This document shows positions 10,352 through 21,214 of a DNA stretch of 64,000 bases, piece after piece; position 1 is the first letter of the stretch, and each line of letters opens with the position of its first letter. Under the pieces are notes generated by a model. It did no database searches. It saw only the letters and a program-made list of their open reading frames with translations, and was not told the origin of the DNA. Source of the DNA: Sclerotinia nivalis (taxonomy: Eukaryota; Ascomycota; Leotiomycetes; Helotiales; Sclerotiniaceae); NCBI GenBank assembly GCA_029531795.1, contig JAPEIS010000016.1, positions 1,942,939 through 2,006,938 on the forward strand, in the 5' to 3' direction. A program made the position numbers and the translations under genes.

Positions 10352-12489
10352 TTCGAGATGGACTGATTTGACGAGTGTGGATATAGCCTTTGAATGTCCG
10401 ATCTTTTGCGTCGTGGAGTAATTGAATGAACAGATTCTAAGTAGATAGAGATAGAATGGGACGCACAGAGCTTTCATCTGGGTGCCATAAGATATAGAAA
10501 CAGTCTATATAGTGTGCACTACTATATTTGCCCTTGCTTCCGAGGGGGAGTATGTGTTTCGGTTTATGTATTCAAGTGTCTTTATTTATAGCTGAGATAA
10601 AACACACACAAAAATACCACATTTCTCGTGATTGCAATATGTATGCTGGCCGGTCTGTACACCGGACCATACCGCAGATATGGTTGTTGGCAAGAAGATA
10701 TGATATTCGTGCTATTTAAACCTAAAACAAAGAGTCCGAAAGTCAATATGTATCAAGAATGCACCAAAAATAACTTTCTAGAGACATTGAAATATTTCAG
10801 AAGAGTAAGCAAGTCTTCTTTTGTATTTGTTGAGGCTATGTTAGCGGCGTACTTGTATGTGCCGCACTGGTGGCAACTGTTTGGTGAAAGCCACTCATTG
10901 TTTTGTGTACTTGAGACAATACAGTAAAATCGATGCACATGAAAGAGACAGCAGCATAGGAATTTTTCAAATAGCAAAGAAGGGCTTCATATCTGGAGAA
11001 TCTATATCGCCTGTAAAGGAATTTTCAGCCGTGACTCCGCTGGAGTGCCTCCTAGCAGTGGTCTAATCTTCGGACTGAATAATTTCACCTACATGGCATA
11101 CCACGCGATATAATTGCACCCTGAATTTTCAAGCCTCGACACGACGATCTGAGCATCTTCGTGGTCTCTAAGCATAGAGATGAAGATAAAAATTCGTAAG
11201 GTAGAAAGCACTAGCCACTAGGAAATGAGGCGGATATAGGTAGAAGACGAGCGAGCGGGAAATTCAATCCAACCATTAAATCGTTAGACTTGATTGGGTG
11301 TGTGAGGCGTTAGAGACAGGAAAATTACGTGGATTATGAGACCAAATATATCGCGGTACCTGGAGTTCCTGAAGAGATTCACAAATAGAGAGATTACGGT
11401 CGAGTACGGGGGTTGGACACAAAAGAGGAAGACAGAGTAGGTGCCAAGCTTTTGAATTCCGGCCAGCTTCAATGGCTTGACTGTTCGCAGCTATTGCATA
11501 CATTGAAGCTTGACTTAGGATTCGATGAGGATGCCAAATATTGGCAACCGCTTGTACGAGTAGAATCATATCAGAGCAAGGCGCGAAATTTCCGCGCCTA
11601 CCATAATTCTGACAACCTTCTCTCCAGGATTTGAAACAACCCCATGCTACCAACAATTAGCCTCATTGCTCATAGGTTGATAATATCGAAATCCCAAGGC
11701 TCGCTCGTACGCCGCACCTGTAAACGCCAGGAGTCGGCGTGATTTGCGATTATTCCAGGCAGAAATAATTTCGAAGTACTCAAAGCCAATGCACCAGCCC
11801 GTTACATAGGTCCCACCCATACTGAGCGGTTCCTCATCTTAGCATGTTAATTTTTTTTTGACATGTGCAGATGGACATGACTTCGCGAAATCTCGCTATA
11901 ATGCATCACTAAAGCTGAAAAAAGAACCGTGAAATGGAGGAAGTCCTTCATGTTTGAGCTATGGCTCCGGCGATTTGGTTCCTCTTTGCACCCTTACCGC
12001 TAGCACACTTCTCACAAGGGCAGACTTCAGAATTTCATATCTAAACCTTAGTATTCTCTCCTCATTAACAGTACACGAAACTGGGCATATTTAAAATGTA
12101 GGAATGCCCACTGATAAAATCGGCCTCATTAGGAAGAGCTGGGGTGGCAGATTCGAGATGCGGCCAAGTAGGCGAGGACTAGCTGGCCTTACAAAGTGCA
12201 ATACTGAAGCCTTTTCTTCGAGTAGCTCACATAAACCCCTACCATCCTAAGCAGAAGCTAGCGAGAATGATAAAAGCTGAACTCTAGAAAACTCCGGGAA
12301 AGTAAAATTGAATTCATACACCATCACTTCCTTCAGCAACTACACGTATTAATTAAGCCAGCCCAACATCAGACAAGTATTCTCCACGTCTGATTCAAAG
12401 CCTACCTTTACCACTAGAATTTCATTATTATAATAACATTTATACCGACATTCTTCACCAGATCTTATTCTCATTTCGTTCTCCTCAAC
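10352..12489. other. Intergenic, no supported gene
   Basis: About 2.1 kb. Frames at 10628-10927 +, 10753-10977 - and 11276-11656 - (126 codons) overlap each other antisense, lack any motif or signal peptide and are best read as chance. The last 120 bases are pyrimidine-rich and probably the promoter/5' UTR of the secreted-protein gene at 12490. Confidence 0.5.
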
Positions 12490-13208
12490 ATGGCCTCCAC
12501 AGCCAAGCAATTTACTACCAGATATTTGGTCTCTTTTCTTGCATTACCTATCATGTTATTTTCCAACTCAGCTTGCGCCTTTCCAGCAGCTAGTGCTACT
12601 GCTGATCCACTGGTAACAAAAGTTGTGTCCAACCCGACTGCAACTTTAAACGAACGTGGCAGTAAGGGAAACCTGATATGGACAAGTGATGTGGCTGCAT
12701 ATACAAATTGTTGTCAGTATACTTCTGAATTTGGAAGCAATGGTGCTTTTAGAATCAACTTGGCGGGAGTAAGTGAACCTCTCCACTAGAGAGTATAGAC
12801 TAACCTTAACCGTAGTGGGGAAACACCGATAATACACCAAATGTGGATGTTACTCTTTCCCAAGACGAATGTGTGCCGGGTCTAGTAGCAAATATCAAGT
12901 CTCGAGGTAACTATTGCCTTCTTTATCCATGCATCCTACCTGTAACTGACGAGTCAACCCATATAGGAGGCAAAATTGTTGACTCCTCTTGGACTTGTGT
13001 ACCGTCTTATGGTGCGCCAGGTGACACTTTTGTTTATTTCGAGCTGAAGAAAGGAGATAGTGAAATGGTAACAGATTCGCTCTATGCAATCGATAGGATT
13101 TCACCTGCGTGGAAGTGTCTGAATGATCTGGATGTATACCACGATAAAGTTAAAGCGTGTGACATTCAGATGGGAAATAATTTGAAGTCTGGTAAAGGCA
13201 GGGAGTAA
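12490..13208 (+). CDS. Small secreted cysteine-containing protein (candidate effector), three exons
   Basis: Exons 12490-12768, 12816-12906 and 12967-13208; introns of 47 nt (GTAAGT, CTAAC/TTAAC, GTAG) and 60 nt (GTAACT...ATATAG). The product is 203 residues. Residues 1-30 (MASTAKQFTTRYLVSFLALP...SACA) are the signal peptide. The mature part has six cysteines: a CC pair in YTNCCQYTSEFG, then DECVPG, SWTCVPSYG, AWKCLND and KACDIQ, enough for three disulfides. Other readable blocks are FRINLAGWGNTDNTPNVDVTL (across splice 1) and GAPGDTFVYFELKKGDSEMV. No family is recognised. Size, signal peptide and even cysteine number fit the small secreted proteins that plant-associated ascomycetes export; calling it an effector is inference only. 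Confidence 0.78.
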
Positions 13209-14141
13209 GTGATGATGGTTTGATTGAATGGAGATGGTTGGTGAGAAGTTAATGTAGGCGGAGTTGACGGGATGATTATGTGTCATGCAGGATACCCAGG
13301 CGCCCGCTAGGAGGAAATTGGTTCTTTCACTGTGTTATTTTTATTTTCTGGTAATAAACCATGTGGTATTGGGGAACGAAGAAATGAGTGATCTATAGAG
13401 ATATGAGAGGCGGGGTATGAATTCATGTCGCTAGCGGTTCATGCTGCATTTACGGGTTGGAATTCACGGCCTTTCCCCGCATATTAGATCAGAGTTTGCA
13501 CGGGACACGAAAAAATCTGAGGTTATCTGAAAGATTCAATGATGTGCCTCAAGTGCATACATTTCGCTGTGTGAGAGAACACCGTGTGAAGTGAGCGGAG
13601 AAAACCCATTTTGAAGTAGTAGCGGTAGGTACAATCCAGCCACCTAGAAGATATTAAGGATAAATAAGCTAATCGGCTCACCCATGCATTCGGATTAATC
13701 AACTCATAGGTCATGCTATTGAGAAATAATCAGTAACCGAATCTCTTTGACTTAAAAGCGAAAGGGTTGAAAAAGGTGCTCGGAAAAAAAGAAAAGCACC
13801 AAATTACCAATATCCGCATATGGCCGACGAATCCAAAGGCAAAGAACAGGATTTTACTTCCATGGGGACATAATTACCTGCATAAAAAACATGCATTCTG
13901 AATCACCCGGAATTGTGCACGCCGGAAAGTTGTTTAAATTTGCTATATCCCCAAGTATATCCGGAAATCCCTAGGAATATCCGTTGTATGTCAGACTTAT
14001 TATTTATTTCGAGAGAATCCTCTCAATTACATCGAGAAACATTCACCAATTTGATTCTTTGCATTACTTCCACGGCAAAAATTCATTTCGTTCATTGAAT
14101 CTCATATCATCCTCGACTCGCCGAAAATTAAGTCGCTAATC
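13209..14141. other. Intergenic, nothing recognised
   Basis: About 0.9 kb holding the terminator side of the secreted-protein gene and the promoter of the DJ-1 family gene. Short frames at 13101-13286 - and 13523-13714 - show no motif. Confidence 0.5.
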
Positions 14142-14932
14142 ATGGCTCCAATCAACTTCGGTGTTCTTATGATTCCTTATCAAACTGTTGATGTAGCCAT
14201 GCCCTTGGATGTTTTGGGCTCATGCGTAAGTCATCTAGACCTCATTTGGTAAATTTTTCGTTGTAGGCTAATGCTATACATAGTCCAAAGCAATGATGGA
14301 AGCTTGCCAATCTTTTAACACACCAGGGATTGATCGCTTGATCAAGCACGCAATTGATATCAGTTTCTTTCACATCAATGAAACCATGGTAAGAGGATCG
14401 GTAGGTAAAAAGCCAGAGCACAATCTAATATCGGATACAGGAACCTGTTGAAACCTCCGCTGGATTCAAGGTGGCAGCAACAACCACCTTGACAGACTGC
14501 CCACCCCTCGATTACCTCATCATTGGTGGTCCAATACCTACTTATCGTCTACCCGAATCTTTCAAGAGCTTTATCCGTGCTCATGTCGAAGCAGGAAAGG
14601 GTCTTTTCACGACTTGCATTGGTGCAGTAACTGTTGCGCAGACGGGCATCCTCGATGGAAAGAAAGCAACAATGAATCATTGTTTCTTTGAATATGCTAA
14701 GAAACATTTTCCCAACGTTAATTGGACTATTGATGCTCAATGGGTTATTGATGGAAATATTTGGACGGCAGGTGGTGCTTGTGCTGGTATGGATATGATG
14801 GCTAGTTGGGTCATGGATAGGTGTGGTATGGACCTTGCGAAATTTGCGTTTGAGAATTTGGACTATGAACCTAGGGATGTGAGAGGAGATAGAGTTCTTC
14901 CTCAGCAACATCATCATGCCGTGGAAATTTGA
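14142..14932 (+). CDS. DJ-1/PfpI (ThiJ) family glutamine-amidotransferase-like protein, three exons
   Basis: Exons 14142-14225, 14284-14388 and 14441-14932; introns of 58 nt (GTAAGT...CATAG) and 52 nt (GTAAGA, CTAATA, ACAG). The product is 226 residues. It starts MAPINFGVLMIPYQTVDVAMPLDVLG, the first beta strand and the PLDVLG segment of ThiJ/PfpI proteins. PPLDYLIIGGP precedes the nucleophile elbow GLFTTCIGAVTVAQTGILDG, whose Cys (about residue 121) is the expected catalytic residue. Then TMNHC..., NWTIDAQWVIDGNIWTAGGACAGMDMMASWV, the last conserved block. This arrangement is closest to the isonitrile-hydratase-like/DJ-1 subgroup of cytosolic proteins acting on small electrophiles or stress aldehydes; the exact substrate cannot be told. 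No signal peptide. The alternative acceptor at 14262 for intron 1 would break the frame. Confidence 0.86.
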
Positions 14933-16739
14933 AGTCCTTTGAATGAGCGAAGGATGATGTGTAGGTCCAGCTGTTAATCCTTATTTTCAGGAAAATTAGA
15001 TCCCCCTTTAATGCTAGCAATGAATCTTTGGACAAAAAGTGACTACTTGACACGAAACAAATGTTTTGCACTACAGCAAGTTATTTAGGTGAAGACTGAG
15101 CAAAGTTTGAGGTGGATCAGTTTGTTAAATACTCTTCTACATGTAAATGCTCCCTTGCTTGGGGGTCTGCGAAAATGCCAACAAGAAACCGAGTAAAATG
15201 GCAAAACTCAATTTTCAATCATGTCATCGAATGTACAGAACGATCGACAACAGCCTAAAACAGAATCTCTCAAATCCAAGAGTCAAACGCAATAAAATTG
15301 ACAAAAGCAAGAGGACTTGCGAAAAAGAGCGGCGCAAAATGCGAGAAATGCATAACAAATCAGATCCGAATCCAGCCGAACCACTCAATCCTATTTGCCA
15401 TGATTTTATTTGGGAGACAGTTAGAACGAACATAGAAAAGTAAACAATATTGGAATTGACAACATGGAGCGCTGATTTGGAATATAGTTAGCCAGCGAAG
15501 GAAGAATTAAAAACCCTTTCATGAGCATGCATACTATCCACTCCGAACTTTCCGGAAAACTTTACTTGTAGGAGCTATTGAAAGAACTTCTTAGGTTTCC
15601 TGTGTGGGGTTTCGTCCACTGGGACAGAACAATGTGCGAATAAAGAGTATGTATCTTCAGGAATTGATAATAGTAACTTTGAAAAATGATTCCTGTAATC
15701 AATTTAATATATTGTTATTGTATAATGAACAGTACTGTTGAAAATCAGAAGCTCAAGTCTTTCTCGCCAACGTCCAGGAGCCAAATCATGGCTATTTTGG
15801 GACATCCAAGTAGCATCCTGACCGATGGATCTTCAACAAACAACACCAACAACAGGATTAGACTGTGTAAGCTAATTTCTTCCGATTTGAACGTCTCCTG
15901 CAAAACTGACTGGCCCATATCAATATCTCGATTGTTTCTCGAGGCATAGATGTATGGAGGGCGTTATTTGATCTCAAATCCGTTACAAGATTGTCTTATC
16001 TGTCCCTTGTCAAATCGAAGATAATATCCAAAGAAATTCCATGCGAGTGGTTGGGTATTGAAATGGAGTAGTGTTCTTTGTACTCGTTATTGGTTCCATT
16101 GGTGTTTCATCGTGCGTTGGAGATTTCCATCAAACCATTTATCAGTCTAGACCAGACGATAAGCAGCAGACCTGCAGCAGACCTGCAGCGGTTAATAACA
16201 TTGTAGCTCTTGATCGTTGACTTCAACCATCACATATGCCTCGCTTTGAAATGGATGAATATAAGGTAATCTATGATACCTATACAAGAGTGTAATGAAA
16301 TGATGTTGAAGATTGTCTTCGAGTATAATTTAATTTATGTATGGCATTAAACATATTGTACAAATCTTCATGATCCCTTACAAATAACTTGGTGATGCGC
16401 CACAACATCGTCATTGTTGATGTTTTGATAAGATAAGGTTAAGTAAGGTCAAGGCTTACGATCAATCAATCATTTGAGCATGTGAGCTCGTGCACAAAGA
16501 TTTCTTTGGTTGAAGGGGACTATTTCTCCTTTTTTAATAGTAACTTTCTACTCCTACTCCTACTCCTACTATATCTATGAATTGATATTTTCACAGAGAA
16601 GTTAAAAATGTCTTTAGAAATACAATACCATTAATTATCTTCATGTTTTACACCCTCTAGATTTTAGACATTATACTTTACTTCTCTCTTCCTTAATGCT
16701 GTGCCTTTATCCGCCCACGACCCACCAGATATCAATAAG
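14933..16739. other. Intergenic with minor repeats
   Basis: About 1.8 kb with no supported gene; the 98-codon frame at 15147-15443 is antisense to another frame and lacks motifs. Small repeats: CAGACCTGCAG-type direct repeat at about 16167-16188, and a (CTACTC)n microsatellite at 16548-16570 in the presumed promoter of the lipase gene. An upstream ATG at 16696 opens a short frame overlapping the lipase start in another frame. Confidence 0.5.
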
Positions 16740-19700
16740 ATGTTACTTTTGTACCAAGCTGGAAGCGTGAAGATAGGAGAAGTAGTTCGTTATACAGTTA
16801 CATATACACCGGCACACGATCGCATTCTTCCTTCTCCCGCAAGACTTCATTTGAAGATCAAGAATACTTCGGCCGTAGCACTCCGAGCAGCTTTTGTTCA
16901 CGGTCCTTACACTCTTTACGCAGCAGCTTATCCTTCTACATTCAATCCCAATGTCAAATTCGAAAACCCGAGACGAGATGGTGTGCCTGAATTTGAACCA
17001 AATCTAAAAGCCGGAGGTACTTTCTCGACAGAACTTGTTGTCCCAGAAGATGTGCGGAAGACGGCGGGAAAAGCAAACCGAGATGGGAGATCCCCTGGCA
17101 GAGATGATTCAGATGTGAAAAGTGTTGCCTGGATTATTGAAGTGACATCGCAGGTCGTCTTTTCCAATTCTGCCGCCGTTCATTACGAAATTCTGCTTGG
17201 CAGGGACGAGAAAAGTCTATCGCTGGGATTTTCTTCAGGCTCCATGTTAGGAGGGACGGCACCAGTGCCTGGCCAAGTTCATGATCATCAGCAGAGTCAG
17301 AGGGCGAAAGAGGGCCATCATGCGGCATTACCAAAAGGTGTTTATTCCAGAGCTATACGATTAAGGGTGGACGATACTGCAAGCTTATGGAATACGCCGA
17401 AATTGGATGGAAGGGATGAGGCAGAGGAGGAGCAAAGATCTAAAGCAAACAATAAGGATGCGCCAGTTGAAGATGCCACGGGAAAAGGTCATATCGAAGA
17501 GAAGCAAACCAAGAAACGGAGGAAAAATGTACATTTAGTGGTTTTGACACACGGATTGCACAGTAATCTGGGGGCTGATATGCTATTTTTAAAGGAAAGC
17601 ATAGATGCGGCAGCCAAGCAAGCCAAGATCGATGCGAAGGCCCGAAAAGCGAAAAAGAAACAAGAGGAGAGGCAAAGGAGGGCATCCGGCCAAGCCGAAA
17701 ATCAACATGGATCGGATAATAGGGTGTCAAATGGGGAGGTGAGCATAGAAGAACGTCCCGAGAAACAGGAAGACATAGATGATGAATCGGATAATGAGGA
17801 AGAAGTCATTGTGCGAGGATTTTCTGGAAATGCCGTTCGGACAGAAAGAGGAATAAAATACTTGGGAAAAAGGCTTGCCAAATATGTTCTTACAATGACA
17901 TACCCAGATCAACCATACCGACCTACTCTCAAAAAGTCAGCAGGCGAAGCTCTTTCTCATGCTCTAAAGCCCGAATCATCCAAATTGATGGATGATCCCG
18001 GAAAACCAGTACATGAGCACAGCAGTATAATAAAAGCGCCTCAAGATATTGATCTTCCTTACCATTTCACCAGTATCAGCTTCATTGCTCATTCTCTCGG
18101 TGGATTGGTACAAACATATGCTGTTGCATACATACAAAAGCATTCACCTCAATTTTTCGACATAATCAAACCAATAAACTTCATCGCTCTTGCTTCGCCA
18201 TTCTTAGGTCTCAGCAATGAGAACCCTCTATATGTCAAATTTGCTTTGGATTTTGGATTAGTCGGTCGCACAGGTCAAGATCTTGGATTGACATGGAGAG
18301 CACCTACAATTGCGAGAAGTGGATGGGGTGCAATTGTTGGAAATATTGGAGAAAGTGCTCATAAGAAACTGGATGGAGAACCTGCACCGGAAGCAAAGCC
18401 CCTGTTACGAATTTTACCAACTGGTCCGGCTCATACTGTTCTTAAGAAGTTTCGACATCGCACAGTATACTCAAATGTTGTTAATGATGGAATTGTGCCT
18501 TTGAGAACTAGCTGTTTACTCTTCCTAGATTGGCAAAGCCTAGGTCGAGTTGAGAAGGCTAGAAGGGAAAATGGTCTTGTTGGTACTATGGCGGAATGGA
18601 GTTGGGCTGAACTCACAGGGGCAAATTCCAGTTCGCCCTCAAAGAAACAAGCACCTTGGTCTGATGAAGAAGTTAGCGATATGGATGATATCGGGGGAGT
18701 TGCTCCTCCTAGCAAAATGCAAAGAAATGAAACAGAAGTACCACAACCTCCAGCAAATGTCATGGATGATGATAGACGAAGCATCAAAAACCTGGAAGTA
18801 CCAGGGCATTCCACTATATCTTCTGTAAAAAATAGAAATAGCAATGAGATTGGAAGTTCAAGTCCAAGTCCAACATCCACAGATTTTACATCCAACAATA
18901 ACGGACTACTCGCAAGTCTGATAGGGTTCTTTCGCACTAACCCTTCTCCAAAATCTCATGCTCACCAACCAAAACATTCGAAAATATACAAAAGAAGTCA
19001 GACCATAAACATCATAAACGATAGCGGTTCTTCGACGCCCTCCTCCCTACCATCCCCGACTGCTCCTGGGGGCCGTCCAAACGTTTCAGCAGGGGATATC
19101 GAATCTCAAGATCCAAATCTTCTATCAGCACCCCCCAAAACAACCTTCTTCGAATCAGCAGGTGATCTCCTCAAGCCACCTCTACCATCTGTAGAATTTT
19201 TGATTGATCCGAGCTCCCGTGCTCGAACAATTTTCCATGATCGGGTATATCATCCCTCGGATATTCCACCGCCACCTCTCAAGAAACGAGCTACTATGCT
19301 TCGAAGGCGAAACTCCTCCTTCTCTGAACCTCCCTCACCAGTACCCGCCTCTCATACCGACAGCCAACTTTCAGCCCTGGATTATGATGACCCTAAAAAT
19401 ACAAATCCTCCTCGTCCGCCAAATGTTGTAGTCGATTCTTCAGCAATGAAGGTTGAAGAGAAGATTGCTAGAGCCTATCATCGGGATCTAAGCTGGCGAA
19501 AGGTTCTCGTGAGCTTGGAACCGGATGCACATAATAACATGATTGTAAGAAGGATGTTTGCGAATGCATATGGCTGGCCAGTGGTGAAACATCTTTGCGA
19601 TACTCATTTCTCCGACGCTGCAATTTCGAGAAGAAAAGATGAAGATAGTGCTGGTCTAGAAAGAGCTAAAGCTACAGGGGAAGCGCCAGGCTCAGAGGGA

Positions 19701-20297
19701 CAAGAAGTGAACTCTTCAGTGGATGAGGAAAATTCAAAGAGGGATGGTATGCGTGAACGTCTCATTCGACATGATCGTACAGATTCGGAGGTTAGAGAAG
19801 CTCAAGATTTGGTTCCTGCACTTGCAACTTCTACTTCAAAAGGGCCGCCATCAGCACCATCGAGGAGTGCGAGCGGGTCGAGGAACAAACAAGATGGGTA
19901 TGAGAGTGCCGGGTGGACTGATAGGGATTGGGTTGACAGTGCAGATGATAGTGATGAGGACGAGGCCAAACCTGTAGCTTCTGGATGGAATTGGACGGAG
20001 AAGATAGTGGGGAAAGGCTTAAATGCATATAAGAGTCAAGCTAGTAGTCCTACCGAAAAAGGAACTGATAAAAAGGAAATCGCCAAGTTTCTGGGAAAGG
20101 AGCCTCTGGTCGCCAGTCCTGAACCATTAGAAGGGATCGGTAAAGATATAGGAAGTGGAGTGGGAACTGTAGATCCTAATATTCCTATTCTTACTAAGGA
20201 TGTAGCTGGGATGGGTATAGGATTAGATGGGACGAGCGCAGGGGGCTCTGAAGAGATTTCTCAACATGATCTTATGCCGCCAGTTAGGAAAGATTAA
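16740..20297 (+). CDS. DUF676/Rog1-like lipase (putative serine esterase), intronless
   Basis: A single exon of about 1185 codons. The family (yeast Rog1, Lpl1) hydrolyses mono- and diacylglycerols or phospholipids, often at lipid droplets. Start: the in-frame ATG at 16740 gives MLLLYQAGSVKIGEVVRY, a natural start; the frame stays open upstream to a GTG at 16701 but nuclear fungal genes rarely use it. Residues 1-180 form a beta-rich N-terminal domain (ARLHLKIKNTSAVALRAAFVHGPYTLY). The hydrolase core begins about residue 262 with VHLVVLTHGLHSN, is interrupted by a charged Lys/Glu-rich insert, and contains the nucleophile elbow FIAHSLGGLVQTYAVAY (Ser near 451), FIALASPFLGLSNENP and NDGIVPLRTSCLLFLDW. 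The C-terminal half is long, Ser/Pro-rich and low complexity, with acidic DSADDSDEDE, typical of regulatory tails. An overlapping upstream ATG at 16696 could damp translation. Confidence 0.87.
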   Translation: MLLLYQAGSVKIGEVVRYTVTYTPAHDRILPSPARLHLKIKNTSAVALRAAFVHGPYTLYAAAYPSTFNPNVKFENPRRDGVPEFEPNLKAGGTFSTELVVPEDVRKTAGKANRDGRSPGRDDSDVKSVAWIIEVTSQVVFSNSAAVHYEILLGRDEKSLSLGFSSGSMLGGTAPVPGQVHDHQQSQRAKEGHHAALPKGVYSRAIRLRVDDTASLWNTPKLDGRDEAEEEQRSKANNKDAPVEDATGKGHIEEKQTKKRRKNVHLVVLTHGLHSNLGADMLFLKESIDAAAKQAKIDAKARKAKKKQEERQRRASGQAENQHGSDNRVSNGEVSIEERPEKQEDIDDESDNEEEVIVRGFSGNAVRTERGIKYLGKRLAKYVLTMTYPDQPYRPTLKKSAGEALSHALKPESSKLMDDPGKPVHEHSSIIKAPQDIDLPYHFTSISFIAHSLGGLVQTYAVAYIQKHSPQFFDIIKPINFIALASPFLGLSNENPLYVKFALDFGLVGRTGQDLGLTWRAPTIARSGWGAIVGNIGESAHKKLDGEPAPEAKPLLRILPTGPAHTVLKKFRHRTVYSNVVNDGIVPLRTSCLLFLDWQSLGRVEKARRENGLVGTMAEWSWAELTGANSSSPSKKQAPWSDEEVSDMDDIGGVAPPSKMQRNETEVPQPPANVMDDDRRSIKNLEVPGHSTISSVKNRNSNEIGSSSPSPTSTDFTSNNNGLLASLIGFFRTNPSPKSHAHQPKHSKIYKRSQTINIINDSGSSTPSSLPSPTAPGGRPNVSAGDIESQDPNLLSAPPKTTFFESAGDLLKPPLPSVEFLIDPSSRARTIFHDRVYHPSDIPPPPLKKRATMLRRRNSSFSEPPSPVPASHTDSQLSALDYDDPKNTNPPRPPNVVVDSSAMKVEEKIARAYHRDLSWRKVLVSLEPDAHNNMIVRRMFANAYGWPVVKHLCDTHFSDAAISRRKDEDSAGLERAKATGEAPGSEGQEVNSSVDEENSKRDGMRERLIRHDRTDSEVREAQDLVPALATSTSKGPPSAPSRSASGSRNKQDGYESAGWTDRDWVDSADDSDEDEAKPVASGWNWTEKIVGKGLNAYKSQASSPTEKGTDKKEIAKFLGKEPLVASPEPLEGIGKDIGSGVGTVDPNIPILTKDVAGMGIGLDGTSAGGSEEISQHDLMPPVRKD

Positions 20298-21214
20298 TGT
20301 TTACGACTATAAATAGATTTGGAGAAGCCCTCTTTTATGGGAATGGCTGCATAGCTACGGAGTCTTTATTTATGACGGCATGGATATATACTTTTCAATC
20401 ACAGATCTATCTTTATCTTGGATTTCCTCGGACTTTTGACTGTACCTTTTCTATTTAATGTCCATATCCATGAATGAAATCAAGTGAAAATGCGAGGCTT
20501 CTGTGCGATCCATACCCATCCGGATGTTAATCATTTACCCTTTGGAATCCAACAAAATATTTCGTTGTATATCTGAATGCCCTGCGGTGTAGACTATAGC
20601 CCTGGCATACAATGTAGAATGGCATATGTAGTGTTGTATGGAGTGTTATCAAGGACTCCTGTAGTGTTTTCGTGGCTGAGCAGAGTTACGATGCACATGG
20701 GAATGTTGACTAGATGCTGGAATGGCTGGCTGATGGCAATGCAAAATATTGACACAATATTCGAAGCTAAACTTTACATTACTCAGATATAAATACAATA
20801 AGTATGATGATGGGTATAAATAAGTCGTTGCTTTTTATTCTATATAAATGAAGTCAAGTTCACCCGTGGCGAAAAAGAAATTATTCGTAAATTGGCATAG
20901 ATCATATATCGTTATATAGTCATCCAAAGACATTGTTGAACTCCTAAATCCACCGGCCGGGTATTGATCCAAGTTATTGCTCCAAATAAACGACATAGCC
21001 ATAGCCTTAGCCATATCTACCGAGCCACCATTCAACCGTATCCAAAAGCTGCCTATTCCTCCATCCATACCTCCTGTAGATCCGTGGTTATTGTATCATC
21101 CACGCTGAATCTCGCATGAAGGGCTTTTTCTTCAACCATGACACCTCATTCAGGACCACTCATTCCTCTGTTCAACACAAGCCATTCTCACCCATGAGTG
21201 ATACAAGAACCAAA
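20298..21214. other. Convergent 3' spacer
   Basis: About 0.9 kb between convergent genes (lipase + and RBR ligase -). It should hold both 3' UTRs. The frame at 20835-21068 on the minus strand has no motif and lies just beyond the ligase stop. Nothing else recognised. Confidence 0.5.

Noticed and set aside
11276..11656. 126-codon open frame on the minus strand
   Set aside because: No motif or signal peptide, overlapped by an opposite-strand frame and by another minus-strand frame; best read as chance.
16701..16739. Longer lipase start at GTG 16701
   Set aside because: Nuclear genes of these fungi start at ATG; the ATG at 16740 gives a natural N terminus.
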